Shown: positions 18,431 to 27,628 of the stretch, in pieces
Layout: each line of letters starts with the position of its first letter
Position numbering within the stretch: the first letter of the stretch is position 1
Made by a program: the position numbers and the translations under genes
The notes under the pieces: generated by a model
Seen by the model: the letters and a program-made list of their open reading frames with translations, nothing else
Database searches by the model: none
Told to the model about the DNA's origin: nothing
Source: Bacillota bacterium
GTDB lineage: Bacteria; Bacillota_A; Clostridia; Tissierellales; Peptoniphilaceae
Direction: 5' to 3'
Assembly: GCA_023443045.1 (NCBI GenBank)
Contig: JAEZWK010000001.1
Location: 1-64,000, forward strand
Length of the DNA stretch: 64,000 nucleotides

Positions 18431-18969
18431 AGTATTTAAAATTGTTTTTAAAATTTTTTAAAATAGGAATTATATCTTTCGGTGGCGGATATGGTATGAT
18501 TTTGGTTTTGAAAAAGGAATTAGTAAGTAGTAATTATGTAGATGATGATGAATTTAATAATGCGCTTGTATATTCACAGGCTTCACCCGGGAGTTTAGCG
18601 GTAAATATGAGTATTAATCTAGGCAAAAATATTTATGGAACTTTTGGGGCTATAATTTCTTATTTTGGAGTTATTATGCCATCTTTTTTGATAATATATT
18701 TTTTGAGTTCATTTCTTACTCATATAAAGGATTATCCATTTGTTGTAAAATTTTTTGATGCTACTAAGCCTGCGGTACTCGCTCTTATTTGTGTGAGTTT
18801 TTTAAATCTTTTTAAAAATTTTAACAAAAGTATTGGTAATCTCTTTTTGTTTTTGGTTGTAACTCTAGTTGGAGTTTTTTTCAAAATTAGTCCAATTTTT
18901 TTAGTTATTATAGCAATGTTTTATTATCCAATAATTAGATTTATAAATAAGTTTAGAAATAAAATATAG
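18427..18969 (+). CDS. chrA: Chromate transporter family half-protein (second of pair)
   Basis: The 180-residue partner of the preceding gene begins with its own CHR signature KIGIISFGGGYGMILVLKKE and then SQASPGSLAVNMSINLG. About five membrane helices follow. The two halves are paralogous and would assemble as a heterodimer with opposite topology, as in other short-chain CHR pairs. The 4-nt ATGA overlap indicates translational coupling. Confidence 0.85.
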   Translation: MKYLKLFLKFFKIGIISFGGGYGMILVLKKELVSSNYVDDDEFNNALVYSQASPGSLAVNMSINLGKNIYGTFGAIISYFGVIMPSFLIIYFLSSFLTHIKDYPFVVKFFDATKPAVLALICVSFLNLFKNFNKSIGNLFLFLVVTLVGVFFKISPIFLVIIAMFYYPIIRFINKFRNKI

Positions 18970-19014
18970 TTGATGAGGTAGCTTTATTTATGATAAAATA
19001 TAAAAGAGGTGTGT

Positions 19015-19638
19015 ATGAAATTTTTTAAAGAATTAAGCTACAGAAAGATTTTAAAATTTGTCGAATATATTTTATGTATAGTTGTTTTGATAGCAGTTTT
19101 AGCTGGTATACCAGATCTTTTTAAATATATCATAGATCTGATTAGAAGCAGTCAAAATCTTTCTTACAAGAGCTTTGCAGAATTTTTAAGACATGTTTTG
19201 ATTTTGGTTGTGGGTATAGAGCTCATTTATATGATTTTATCTCACAAAATGGAGGCAATTTTATCTCTTATTCTTTTTGTTATCGCTAGAAAGATGTTGG
19301 TTTATGCAGATACTATGCTTGATATGCTGCTTGGAAGTGTAAGTGTTCTTTTAATCTTTTTAGCATATAGATTTTTATCTCATGATGAATTTAAAAATTC
19401 AAAGTTAGACGGAAGTTTTCAAGCTTCTCTTTCTCTTACTAGACTCAGAGAAGATCATCACATCGATTTAGGTAATCAGACAAATACATTGGGCGGTCTT
19501 GTTTTTGAACTTTCAGAGCAATACAAAAAGCCGATTCAAGAAAATACGGTTTTTGAATATAATGGCTATATTTTAAAAATTGTAAAAGTAAGTGATGGAG
19601 TTATAGACAGGGTTAGTATTAAGCCGAAAAAAAATTAG
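19015..19638 (+). CDS. Membrane protein with C-terminal CorC/HlyC transporter-associated domain
   Basis: The protein is 207 residues. The first 130 contain four hydrophobic segments with PsiE-like character. The last 75 residues (LREDHHIDLGNQTNTLGGLV ... YNGYILKIVKVSDGVIDRVS) match the CorC_HlyC domain found at the C terminus of CorC and CBS-type transporters. The usual CBS and DUF21 parts are missing. I chose ATG 19015, with AGAGG 5 nt upstream, over GTG 19009, which overlaps that site. Ion transport or sensing is plausible but unproven. A terminator follows directly. Confidence 0.65.
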   Translation: MKFFKELSYRKILKFVEYILCIVVLIAVLAGIPDLFKYIIDLIRSSQNLSYKSFAEFLRHVLILVVGIELIYMILSHKMEAILSLILFVIARKMLVYADTMLDMLLGSVSVLLIFLAYRFLSHDEFKNSKLDGSFQASLSLTRLREDHHIDLGNQTNTLGGLVFELSEQYKKPIQENTVFEYNGYILKIVKVSDGVIDRVSIKPKKN

Positions 19639-19658
19639 AGTTTTTACTCTTTTTTTTT
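19632..19658 (+). terminator. Terminator after the CorC/HlyC-domain gene
   Basis: The hairpin AGAGT-TTTT-ACTCT followed by eight T residues overlaps the stop codon. It isolates the tRNA-walR unit from upstream transcription. Confidence 0.75.
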
Positions 19659-19671
19659 GTATTTTTTAAAA

Positions 19672-19700
19672 TTGAAATAAAAAAATTATTTTGTTATAAT
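19672..19700 (+). promoter_or_regulatory. Promoter of the tRNA-Arg pair (and possibly walRK)
   Basis: TTGAAA (19672-19677) and TATAAT (19695-19700) have 17-nt spacing. Initiation would occur just before the first tRNA at 19710. No other promoter or terminator is evident between the tRNAs and walR. Confidence 0.7.
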
Positions 19701-19709
19701 AAATTATAC

Positions 19710-19786
19710 GCACTTATAGCTCAGTCGGATAGAGCGTTCGCCTCCTAAGCGAAAGGCCAGAGGTTCAATTCCTCTTAAGTGCGCCA
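19710..19786 (+). tRNA. tRNA-Arg (anticodon CCT)
   Basis: A 77-nt cloverleaf with encoded CCA. The acceptor GCACTTA pairs with TAAGTGC. The anticodon arm TTCGC/GCGAA encloses CTCCTAA, giving CCT, which reads AGG. It is separated by one base from the next tRNA. Confidence 0.95.
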
Positions 19787-19787
19787 T

Positions 19788-19862
19788 GCGAATATAGCTT
19801 AACGGATAGAGCTCTCCCTTCCGACGGGAAAGATAGAGGTTCAATTCCTCTTATTCGCACCA
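19788..19862 (+). tRNA. tRNA-Arg (anticodon CCG)
   Basis: A 75-nt cloverleaf with encoded CCA. The acceptor GCGAATA pairs with TATTCGC. The loop TTCCGAC gives anticodon CCG, which reads CGG. The outermost anticodon-stem pair is a C-A mismatch, leaving four good pairs. The walR binding site begins 7 nt after the CCA, so this tRNA may be processed from a walR-containing transcript. Confidence 0.9.
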
Positions 19863-19882
19863 AAAATATTAAAGGAGTTATT

Positions 19883-20560
19883 ATGAGTCTAATTTACGTT
19901 GTTGATGATGAAAAGCAAATTACTGATATTGTCAAATTTAATTTAGAAAAAGAAGGATACGAGGTTGTTGGATTAAAAGATGGTTTTGAAGCTTTAGAGC
20001 AAGTAAATAAAAAGCCTTGTGATTTGATGTTATTAGATGTCATGATGCCGGGGATGGATGGTTTTGAAGTTTTAAAAACTATCAGAAAAGATTATTCTTT
20101 TCCAGTTTTGATGCTCACCGCCAAAGAAGAAGAAGTAGATAAAGTTTTGGGATTAGAACTTGGGGCGGATGATTATATTGTAAAACCATATTCTATGAGA
20201 GAACTAATAGCTAGAGTTAAAGCTAATTTAAGAAGAATGAGCTCAAAACAAAATGAGCCTGAAATAAAAGTTTTTTCTGATTTAAAGATAGATCTCAACA
20301 AATATGAAGTTACTAAACGTGATGAAGTTGTAAATCTTACCATGAGAGAGTTTGAACTTTTGAAATATCTTGCTGAAAATAAAAATCAGGTATTTTCTCG
20401 TGAGCAACTTTTGAGTGAAGTTTGGGGATATGCATATTTTGGTGATATACGTACTGTAGATGTAACCATTAGACGTCTTAGAGAAAAAATTGAAGATGAT
20501 TGTGCAGAGCCTAAATATATTTTAACTAAAAGAGGGGTAGGATATTACTTTGGGGCTTAA
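19883..20560 (+). CDS. walR: WalR response regulator (OmpR/PhoB family)
   Basis: The 225-residue regulator has a receiver domain with the phospho-acceptor Asp in [12 protein letters not shown] (about residue 52), the acidic pocket DDE near the start and Lys in VKPYSMREL. The winged-helix DNA-binding domain follows ([20 protein letters not shown] ... [13 protein letters not shown]). With WalK it controls cell-wall hydrolases and is usually essential in low-GC Gram-positives. A strong AAAGGAG site precedes the ATG. The following yycHIJ genes confirm the identity. Confidence 0.95.
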   Translation: MSLIYVVDDEKQITDIVKFNLEKEGYEVVGLKDGFEALEQVNKKPCDLMLLDVMMPGMDGFEVLKTIRKDYSFPVLMLTAKEEEVDKVLGLELGADDYIVKPYSMRELIARVKANLRRMSSKQNEPEIKVFSDLKIDLNKYEVTKRDEVVNLTMREFELLKYLAENKNQVFSREQLLSEVWGYAYFGDIRTVDVTIRRLREKIEDDCAEPKYILTKRGVGYYFGA

Positions 20561-22334
20561 ATCCATAAGATGGCGTTTTGTTTTTATTTATTTTCTTTTG
20601 ATATTAAGCGTTGTTTTGATTTTATTTTCATCCATTACTACTCGTTTAGAAAATAGTTTAGTCAATGATAAGATAAAAAATATTTCTGATAGAATTACAC
20701 AGATGCTTGATACCACATATTTTAAGTCTGATTCGCTAGATGAAAATATTCGTGGAATTCAGGCTTCTTTGATTCGTCGTTTTCAAAATGATGAGGATAT
20801 TTATATCATTTCTAGTGAGGATTTTACAAATCTATTAGCTGTAAAGAGTTCTCATGCGAATAGAAATATCGGTCAAAATGCTTATACTTTGGAAGAACTC
20901 AAAGTAGAGCTTATTCAGAATGCCTACAGGGGTAATTTTTCAAATAAAAAGTTTGTAGAAAATGGCAATAAACAACATCTCGTCTTTCCTATTTTGTCGC
21001 AAAATAATAAGGTAAGCGGTGTTTTATATGCCATTTTGCATTTAGATAGTATTTCAGATACTCTAAATAGAGTAAAAAGAATTATGCTGGATGCTTTTAT
21101 TTTCACACTTATTATTACCATTATTTTTAGTTTTATTTTAGCAAGTGGTATTACCGGTCCTATTAGACAAGCTACAGAAGTTGCAAAAAAGATGAGAGAT
21201 GGAGATTTTTCTTTAAAGCTGCAGGTTAAATCCAATGACGAAATTGGTAGACTAGCTGAAATGTTTAATATGATGAGTATGGAGCTTGATAGAAATATTA
21301 AATATATAAAAAGAGAGTCAAATAAATTAGATACCATATTTTCACATATGCAGGAAGCTCTTTTAGCTATTGATCAGGATAAAAATATAATTCATATAAA
21401 TCCGATGGCAAAAGAAGTTTTTGGTGTTTGTGATGAAAAAACTCTAGATGCTGCCAATCTAACTCTGGATGATATTGGTCTTATTAATGTAAATATAAAA
21501 AATCCATATTCCATTTATGGGGAAAATTTTATTACCAGAGATGATAAGACTTATAAGGCTATTTTTACAGCTTTTGATGATGAGAATTTAGATACTTCTG
21601 GTATTTTGATAATCTACCAGGATATGACCAAGGAAAAACATCTAGAAGATATGAGACGAGATTTTATTGCAAATGTAAGCCATGAATTAAAAACGCCTAT
21701 CACGGGGATAAAGGCTTATGCTGAAACTCTTATGAGTATGGATCTAGATAGTGAAACTAGAAATAATTTTTTAAAAGTTATTAATGATGAATCAGATAGG
21801 ATGGCTCATATTGTTAGAGATCTTCTCACTTTGAGTACTCTTGATAATGTTGTGGAAGAGAAGAAAAAAGAGCTTGTAAATATTACTGATATTACAAAAA
21901 ATGCAGTAATGCGTCAGAAGATGATAATAAAGGAAAAAAATCAGAGTATTCACGAATATTATGAGGATGATCTTTTTGTCTATACGAATAAAGATGATAT
22001 CTTGCAAGTTATTATTAATTTGATAAGCAATGCCAATAAATACACAAATGAAGGCGGAGTTATAAAAGTAGAGACCTATAAAAAGGGATCTTCTGTAATG
22101 ATTAGTGTAGAAGATAATGGTATTGGTATTCCAAAAGCAGATTTAGATAAAATTTTTGAAAGATTTTATAGAGTAGAAAAATCTCGTTCTAGAAGTATGG
22201 GTGGAACTGGACTTGGGCTTTCTATCGCTCAGAAGATGATAGAAACTTTGGGTGGTAAAATTTTAGTGGAGTCCGAACTCAATAAGGGAAGCAAATTTAC
22301 AATAGTTTTGGATGATAGCCATGAAAAATATTAA
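20550..22334 (+). CDS. walK: WalK sensor histidine kinase
   Basis: The 594-residue kinase has an N-terminal membrane helix, an extracellular sensor region (about residues 35-175) and a second helix. HAMP ([15 protein letters not shown] ... [13 protein letters not shown]) and a PAS domain follow. The HisKA motif [12 protein letters not shown] and the ATPase boxes [21 protein letters not shown] and [13 protein letters not shown] complete it. It phosphorylates WalR in response to cell-wall state. The start is TTG 20550, inside the end of walR (11-nt overlap), giving translational coupling. Confidence 0.95.
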   Translation: MGLKSIRWRFVFIYFLLILSVVLILFSSITTRLENSLVNDKIKNISDRITQMLDTTYFKSDSLDENIRGIQASLIRRFQNDEDIYIISSEDFTNLLAVKSSHANRNIGQNAYTLEELKVELIQNAYRGNFSNKKFVENGNKQHLVFPILSQNNKVSGVLYAILHLDSISDTLNRVKRIMLDAFIFTLIITIIFSFILASGITGPIRQATEVAKKMRDGDFSLKLQVKSNDEIGRLAEMFNMMSMELDRNIKYIKRESNKLDTIFSHMQEALLAIDQDKNIIHINPMAKEVFGVCDEKTLDAANLTLDDIGLINVNIKNPYSIYGENFITRDDKTYKAIFTAFDDENLDTSGILIIYQDMTKEKHLEDMRRDFIANVSHELKTPITGIKAYAETLMSMDLDSETRNNFLKVINDESDRMAHIVRDLLTLSTLDNVVEEKKKELVNITDITKNAVMRQKMIIKEKNQSIHEYYEDDLFVYTNKDDILQVIINLISNANKYTNEGGVIKVETYKKGSSVMISVEDNGIGIPKADLDKIFERFYRVEKSRSRSMGGTGLGLSIAQKMIETLGGKILVESELNKGSKFTIVLDDSHEKY

Positions 22335-23433
22335 AAATTATATTTTATTATTTTTGATTATTACAGCATTATTTTTGTCTTATAAGATTTTGAATATAAA
22401 GCAAATTTCTGATATAGAAGAATCTGAAACAATAGAAACAATAGATGTTTTTAAATATGCAAAATATTTTTCTTTTTCACCAAATAGAGAAATTTTTGAT
22501 GCTATAGATTATAAGCTTGTAAATGAGCAAATCATTTCTTCTTTGGAGATTAATTCCTATGAAAAATTAGAAGATTTTTCTGCGTTTAAGGATTTTAAAT
22601 TTAAAGAATCGGGAAGACTTTTGATTCCTAGTTTTAATTTTCCAACTTCGCTTTTTTCAAATAGTTTGAATGTCAAAAATAATTTTAAATTTGCTGAGAT
22701 TCGCGGTGTATTTTTGGGAAGAGATTATGTTTTATACAACACTGAAGATGGAGTTTATAAATATAAAAGTAAGTCTGTAGATTTTAAAGAGGCAAAGATG
22801 TTTTTTTCTTTTGATGAGGATCTCAATTATAAGAATTCTACAAATGTAAATTTTTATGCAGAGGAAGAAAATTTAGTTCAAAATTTGAGTTATAGAGAAC
22901 TTAATTCTATAGCTGAGGAGTTTTTGCAGCAGAATAATTTTTATGAAACAGAGCAGCAAGATGGCTATATTTTCAATACAGATTTAAAGAGTTTAGAGAT
23001 TCTAATAAATGGCGAGATTTCATTTTCTCAGACTATAAACAATGTAGATGAAAGGCTAAATCTTTTGGATAGCTTAGTGAATTTGAAAAAATTTGTACTT
23101 AGTATGCCTCTTAATTTTAAAAATTATAGGATAGTAAATTTAATTGAATTCAAGACAAATTTAGATGATAGTAGTTTTATTGTAGAGCTTTTGCCAGAAG
23201 AATCTATAGCTGTTAGAAATGCTTATAAAGATGGAATTTATGTAAAGATTCAGAAAAATAGAGTGTCAGAATTTAGAAGTATGTATGTAAATGCTAGCAA
23301 TTATTCTGATATTTTTAGAAAGCCTGAAATAGAAGGATTGAAAGTTGATACATCTTTAAATAATTATTTCTTGTATGAAAGAAAAGGAAATCTTTTGGAA
23401 TTAAAAAGAATTGATATTAGTGAAGAAAGGTAA
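22321..23433 (+). CDS. yycH: YycH (WalH)-like regulator of WalK
   Basis: The 370-residue protein has a single N-terminal membrane helix (NYILLFLIITALFLSYKIL) and a large extracytoplasmic part. Sequence similarity to characterised YycH proteins is low by eye. The call rests on topology, length and position between walK and yycI. In Bacillus YycH and YycI bind WalK through their membrane helices and tune its activity. ATG 22321 is preferred to ATG 22312 because the basic residues then directly precede the helix. The gene overlaps walK by 14 nt. Confidence 0.8.
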   Translation: MKNIKNYILLFLIITALFLSYKILNIKQISDIEESETIETIDVFKYAKYFSFSPNREIFDAIDYKLVNEQIISSLEINSYEKLEDFSAFKDFKFKESGRLLIPSFNFPTSLFSNSLNVKNNFKFAEIRGVFLGRDYVLYNTEDGVYKYKSKSVDFKEAKMFFSFDEDLNYKNSTNVNFYAEEENLVQNLSYRELNSIAEEFLQQNNFYETEQQDGYIFNTDLKSLEILINGEISFSQTINNVDERLNLLDSLVNLKKFVLSMPLNFKNYRIVNLIEFKTNLDDSSFIVELLPEESIAVRNAYKDGIYVKIQKNRVSEFRSMYVNASNYSDIFRKPEIEGLKVDTSLNNYFLYERKGNLLELKRIDISEER

Positions 23434-23438
23434 TCGTT

Positions 23439-24251
23439 TTGGATTTTGAAAAAACAAAGACTCAGCTCATTATTTTATTTGTTCTATTAAATATCTTTTT
23501 GCTTTACACCCTTGTTACTAGACGTGAACAAAAGGGTGATAATTTTGATGTCAATAGCATTTTAAAAAAGTATGGTATAGAAAATTATGCAGACATTCCT
23601 GAAAATATTAGCGCAAAAAAGATTCGTATGGAGTTTGTTATTCCGGATGTGGATGATATTGCTAAAGTTTTTTTTGATGATCCAGTTATAAAAAGTGATG
23701 AATTGATAACTGAAATTTCAGAAGGTTTTGAATCATTAAGCATTATAAATAGAAAGCTTTTGCGGTATAAAAATACTCCTGAAAAGAGAGATAGAAAGAT
23801 AAAAACTCTGGATGAAGCTAGAAGCATTGCTATAGATTTTTTGAAAAAAAGATATCTCTATGACAATTTGGTTTTAAATTATGAAGAGTATAAATATAAT
23901 AATTTTACATTTTCATTTGGGCTAAAAGATCCTAATTCGGGATTGTTTTTAGAAAGGGCTTATACAAATATAAGTCTCAATGAAGATGGTGTAATTTTTA
24001 TGGAAAGAACTTCATTTCTTATCCCCACTCCTCAAAAAGAAGAAATTTCTATAGAGGATCCAAAAAGATTGTTACTTAAACTCATAAATTATAAAGAAGC
24101 TAGTGGCAGACAAATTGTAGAGATCTTGCCCTGCTACAGTTTCAATACTTCTAAAAGTCCTTACTTAGTTTATGAAAATGCAGAAGGAGGAAATGCCCGA
24201 TTAGGACTTAGAGTAAGATTTAAAGACGGGCTTATTATTGTGCTAGAATGA
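23439..24251 (+). CDS. yycI: YycI (WalI)-like regulator of WalK
   Basis: The 270-residue protein starts with the YycI pattern FEKTKTQLIILFVLLNIFLL, a membrane helix directly after a short charged N terminus. An extracytoplasmic domain follows with the repeated beta-alpha layout of the YycI/YycH family. The start is TTG 23439 with GAAAGG 8 nt upstream. It lies 5 nt after yycH and overlaps yycJ by 4 nt. Confidence 0.87.
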   Translation: MDFEKTKTQLIILFVLLNIFLLYTLVTRREQKGDNFDVNSILKKYGIENYADIPENISAKKIRMEFVIPDVDDIAKVFFDDPVIKSDELITEISEGFESLSIINRKLLRYKNTPEKRDRKIKTLDEARSIAIDFLKKRYLYDNLVLNYEEYKYNNFTFSFGLKDPNSGLFLERAYTNISLNEDGVIFMERTSFLIPTPQKEEISIEDPKRLLLKLINYKEASGRQIVEILPCYSFNTSKSPYLVYENAEGGNARLGLRVRFKDGLIIVLE

Positions 24252-25021
24252 TAAAATTTGTATCTTTAGGTAGTGGCAGTTCAGGAAACGCTCATTATAT
24301 AGAAACTTCTAACACAAAGATTTTAATTGACTGCGGAATAAATGGTAAAACACTTCAATCTCGTTTAAATGAAATAGGAGTATCACCAGAAGAATTGGAT
24401 GGAATAGTATTGACACATGAACATAGAGATCATGTGGCAGGAGTCGGGATTGCTTCTAGAAAATATAATCTAAAAATTTATGCCAACGAAAAAACTATAA
24501 TGGAAAGTTTTCCAATAATTGGCAAGGTAGATTTTAATAATATAAGAGTATTTAAGTCTAATTTTAGAATAAATGATTTACTAATTGAGCCTTTTAATGT
24601 AAGTCATGATGCAAAAGATCCGGTTCAATTTACTATAAAAAATGAGGATAGAAAAATCACCATTTTGACGGATCTGGGAATTGTGACAGATGAGATTTTA
24701 GAGAAGACAAAGGATTCGGATATTTTTTTAGTAGAGGCAAATCACGATGTGGATTTACTTTTAAATGGAAGATATAAGTATACATTAAAGAGGAGAATTC
24801 TATCTTCAAAAGGTCATCTATCTAACGAAGATGCAGGAAAATTTTTGATAAAGCAGAGAGTAAAAAAAAGCAATCATGTAGTATTAGCACATCTATCTAG
24901 TGAAAATACAACAGAAGAAATCACCTTTAATCATGTAAAAAATATGCTAGTAAAAGAAAATCTTCCCTGCAACCTAAGCCTCTCTTATAGAAATAAAATA
25001 GGAAAGATAATAGAATTATGA
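24248..25021 (+). CDS. yycJ: YycJ (WalJ) metallo-beta-lactamase-fold hydrolase
   Basis: The 257-residue protein has the zinc-binding motif VLTHEHRDHVAG (about residue 57) and further ligands in NVSHDAKDPV, ILTDLG, LVEANHD and VVLAHLSSENTT. It is the conserved last gene of the walRKHIJ operon. Cytosolic members of the family are thought to act as 5'-3' exonucleases in DNA repair. The 4-nt overlaps on both sides show tight coupling. Confidence 0.9.
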   Translation: MIKFVSLGSGSSGNAHYIETSNTKILIDCGINGKTLQSRLNEIGVSPEELDGIVLTHEHRDHVAGVGIASRKYNLKIYANEKTIMESFPIIGKVDFNNIRVFKSNFRINDLLIEPFNVSHDAKDPVQFTIKNEDRKITILTDLGIVTDEILEKTKDSDIFLVEANHDVDLLLNGRYKYTLKRRILSSKGHLSNEDAGKFLIKQRVKKSNHVVLAHLSSENTTEEITFNHVKNMLVKENLPCNLSLSYRNKIGKIIEL

Positions 25022-25473
25022 TCAAACTTATAACAACTGGTAAAATCGAAAAAAATTATCAAAATTTGTTGGATGAATATATCAAAAAGATCAATATTTA
25101 CGAAAAAATAGTTCATACGCAACTAAAAGAAGAAAAATTAAAAAGTGATGGATCAAATATCACACAAAAGCTTGAGGCAGAAACTAAAAGAGCATTACAA
25201 AACGCAGATGGAGATATATATTTTCTAGACGAAAGAGGAGAATTTTATGACTCTATAGAATTTTCTGAAATAATTAAAAAGAATCATGAAAAAGGAAGAG
25301 CAACTAGCTTTATAATAGGTGGAAGCAATGGATATGATCAGGAATTAATCAAAAATCATAAAAAGATATCACTTTCTAAAATGACATTTTTGCACCACTT
25401 TGCTACACTTTTTCTAATAGAACAAATATATAGAGCATTCACAATAATAAATAAAAAAGAGTATCACAAATGA
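25018..25473 (+). CDS. rlmH: 23S rRNA pseudouridine-1915 N3-methyltransferase RlmH
   Basis: The 151-residue SPOUT-class methyltransferase has the family core FIIGGSNGYDQELIKNH and the C-terminal knot FLHHFATLFLIEQIYRAFTI, ending KKEYHK. It methylates the pseudouridine in helix 69 of 23S rRNA on assembled ribosomes. Length is normal. It follows yycJ with a 4-nt overlap, an order widespread in Firmicutes. Confidence 0.96.
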   Translation: MIKLITTGKIEKNYQNLLDEYIKKINIYEKIVHTQLKEEKLKSDGSNITQKLEAETKRALQNADGDIYFLDERGEFYDSIEFSEIIKKNHEKGRATSFIIGGSNGYDQELIKNHKKISLSKMTFLHHFATLFLIEQIYRAFTIINKKEYHK

Positions 25474-26147
25474 AAATAATAAAAAGAATAATAAGTATTT
25501 TTCTCTTTATTCTGTGCATATTTTTTATCTATTTGGGATTTAATGACAATACAAAAAAGAATAACCTAGAAATAGTAGAAGAAATAAAAGATAATTCACA
25601 AAATGAAGAAGAATTTTTTAAAAATTTAGAAGAAAAAAATATAATCTGTAAAATAAATATACCTAAAGTAACGGAAGATTATGTAGTTATGGGCACGGAT
25701 AATAGCTATTATTTACATCATTCTATAGATGGTAAAAAATCAAAATCTGGTGCACTTTTTTTCGACTACAGAACAAGCGATGAAGACAGTGTAAAAATTA
25801 TTTATGGCCACAATATGGATAATGGAACATTCTTTTCAAATATTGTAAAATTTTATGATGAAGACTTTAGGAGAGATATAAAAGAAGTCACGCTAGATTA
25901 TGGAAAAACAATAAAAAAATACAAGCCAATCGCAATATTTGAAGTGGATCTGGATGTGGATAGAGATTTTATATATTCCAATATTAGAAATTTAGATAAA
26001 TATGGCAGAGATAAATTTATCCAAAACATTGAAAAACGTGGATTTTTCTTTGAAGAATTCTCTCAGAACAAAGATGTATTATTGCTATCTACATGCAACA
26101 ACAAAAAAAATGACGCAAGAATATGTTTGGTGTTAGAAGAAAACTAG
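25470..26147 (+). CDS. srtB: Class B sortase
   Basis: The 225-residue protein has an N-terminal membrane anchor (IISIFLFILCIFFIYLGF) and a sortase B fold. The catalytic triad is visible as His in YGHNMDNGTFF (about residue 113), Cys in LLLSTCNN (about residue 209) and Arg in ARICLVL near the C terminus. Sortases cleave a sorting signal and link proteins to peptidoglycan or pilus subunits. No LPxTG/NPxTN-type substrate gene is adjacent, so the target is elsewhere. It overlaps rlmH by 4 nt. Confidence 0.88.
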   Translation: MKIIKRIISIFLFILCIFFIYLGFNDNTKKNNLEIVEEIKDNSQNEEEFFKNLEEKNIICKINIPKVTEDYVVMGTDNSYYLHHSIDGKKSKSGALFFDYRTSDEDSVKIIYGHNMDNGTFFSNIVKFYDEDFRRDIKEVTLDYGKTIKKYKPIAIFEVDLDVDRDFIYSNIRNLDKYGRDKFIQNIEKRGFFFEEFSQNKDVLLLSTCNNKKNDARICLVLEEN

Positions 26148-26160
26148 ATATCTTTTTGTA

Positions 26161-26189
26161 TTTACAATTATAAAAAAATATGTTAAAAT
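26161..26189 (+). promoter_or_regulatory. Promoter of the rpmH-rnpA block
   Basis: TTTACA (26161-26166) and TAAAAT (26184-26189) are spaced by 17 nt, upstream of an AGGAGGTG binding site at 26211-26218. Confidence 0.6.
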
Positions 26190-26223
26190 TGATGAGATAA
26201 ATTATATTTAAGGAGGTGTACTC

Positions 26224-26358
26224 ATGAAGAGAACTTACCAACCTAAAAGAAGACAAAGAAGTAAAGTTCACGGTTTTAGACAAAGAATGAAAACTACAGC
26301 TGGACGTAAAGTATTAAAAAGAAGAAGACAAAAAGGAAGAAAGGTTTTGAGTGCTTAG
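26224..26358 (+). CDS. rpmH: Ribosomal protein bL34
   Basis: The 44-residue protein is strongly basic, beginning [18 protein letters not shown] and ending in the usual arginine/lysine-rich segment and LSA. It is a structural component of the 50S subunit. A consensus binding site lies 5 nt before the ATG. The last base of its TAG stop is the first base of the rnpA GTG start. Confidence 0.98.
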   Translation: MKRTYQPKRRQRSKVHGFRQRMKTTAGRKVLKRRRQKGRKVLSA

Positions 26359-26684
26359 TGCTTAAACAAAAAAACCGTCTAAGGCAGGATGAGGATTTCA
26401 ATCGCCTTTATAACAAAGGAAAAAAAATATCAAGTAAATTTTTTAATATATATTATTCCTATGGTTCGAAAAAAATTGGTATAGTGGTTAGTAAAAAACA
26501 TGGCAAAGCTGTAAAAAGAAATCTCCTAAAGAGAAGAATAAAAGCTATCATGCTAACACAAATTCCGTCACTAAAACCATATAATTTAGTGATTGTACCC
26601 AAAACAACTACAGGAAATTTGAGTTTTTGTGAATTGAAAAAAAACCTCATCCAAATCCTATGCCAAGAAAGAATTGTTAAATGA
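26358..26684 (+). CDS. rnpA: Ribonuclease P protein component
   Basis: The 108-residue basic protein has the family pattern LRQDEDFNRLYNKGKKI near the start and the RNR-like block KKHGKAVKRNLLKRRIKAIM. It binds the catalytic RNase P RNA and helps trim the 5' leaders of tRNA precursors. The start is a GTG that shares one base with the rpmH stop codon. Confidence 0.95.
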   Translation: MLKQKNRLRQDEDFNRLYNKGKKISSKFFNIYYSYGSKKIGIVVSKKHGKAVKRNLLKRRIKAIMLTQIPSLKPYNLVIVPKTTTGNLSFCELKKNLIQILCQERIVK

Positions 26685-26893
26685 AATATTTAGCTCTTTT
26701 TTTTATTTATATTTATCAAAAATTTTTAAAAATACTAATTCCGGGAAAACATTGCAAATTTATACCCAGTTGTAGTGAGTATGCAAAGGAAGCCTTTAAA
26801 AAATATCCATTTATAAAGGCGCTAAAGCTCAGTATAAAAAGAATAATGAGATGTAGACCTGGAACTGAGGGCGGATATGATCCCGTGCCTTAA
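26681..26893 (+). CDS. yidD: Membrane protein insertion efficiency factor YidD
   Basis: A 70-residue protein with the YidD core CKFIPSCSEYAKEAFKKYPF and the C-terminal RIMRCRPGTEGGYDPVP. It lies on the cytoplasmic face of the membrane and assists YidC. It overlaps rnpA by 4 nt and precedes yidC by 12 nt, the conserved order. Confidence 0.95.
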   Translation: MKYLALFFIYIYQKFLKILIPGKHCKFIPSCSEYAKEAFKKYPFIKALKLSIKRIMRCRPGTEGGYDPVP

Positions 26894-26905
26894 GAAAGGA
26901 AAAAT

Positions 26906-27619
26906 ATGTTTAGATTTTTAGGTACTATATTTGGTGCCCTGTTAAAAATAATATATGATTTATTACATACAATTGGAAGCGAACCAGAAAGTATAAGTTA
27001 TTTTTCACTTGCTATTATACTTGCTACAATTGTTGTAAAAGTAATAATCTTGCCACTTAACTTAAAAAGCGCAAGAGCTATGAAAAAGACACAGGAATTA
27101 CAGCCGCAGGCAGAGGAAATTAGAATAAAATTTAAACACGATCCTCAGCAGATGAATGCGAAAATAGCAAAATTATATAAAGAAAATAATGCATCACTCA
27201 CAGGTGGATGTCTACCCATGTTACTTACAATTCCTATAATATTTGGATTTTTTGCGGTTATACAAAATCCTACTCAATATGCTTTTACTGAAGAAGCATT
27301 TGCTACGATGCAAAAGAATTTTTTGTGGATAAAAGATTTAACACAGCCTGATCCCTATTGGTATGCGTTGCCTCTAATAGTAGGAATACTCACCTATCTA
27401 CAGACACTTACCACACCTAAAAATCCAACTGTAGAAGGAAATAATTCTATGCAGGTTATGAATTTAATGATGCCACTTATGATATTTTGGTTCTCATTAA
27501 AATACGCAGGCGGACTTTCATTATATTGGGCAACATCTACACTATTTACAATAATACAGAGTATAATCTCTAATAAAGAAATCTTTGTAAAAAATGTAAA
27601 TAATCTTTTAAACAGATAA
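26906..27619 (+). CDS. yidC: YidC/Oxa1 membrane protein insertase
   Basis: The 237-residue insertase has five hydrophobic segments. The conserved motifs are SLAIILATIVVKVIILPLNL (with the helix-1 groove region), MLLTIPIIFGFFAVIQNP and the terminal GLSLYWATSTLFTIIQ. It places membrane proteins into the bilayer alone or with SecYEG. Unlike many Firmicutes homologues it lacks a clear lipoprotein signal at the N terminus. The start ATG follows AAGGAAAA. Confidence 0.94.
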   Translation: MFRFLGTIFGALLKIIYDLLHTIGSEPESISYFSLAIILATIVVKVIILPLNLKSARAMKKTQELQPQAEEIRIKFKHDPQQMNAKIAKLYKENNASLTGGCLPMLLTIPIIFGFFAVIQNPTQYAFTEEAFATMQKNFLWIKDLTQPDPYWYALPLIVGILTYLQTLTTPKNPTVEGNNSMQVMNLMMPLMIFWFSLKYAGGLSLYWATSTLFTIIQSIISNKEIFVKNVNNLLNR

Positions 27620-27628
27620 GGAGCGCAT

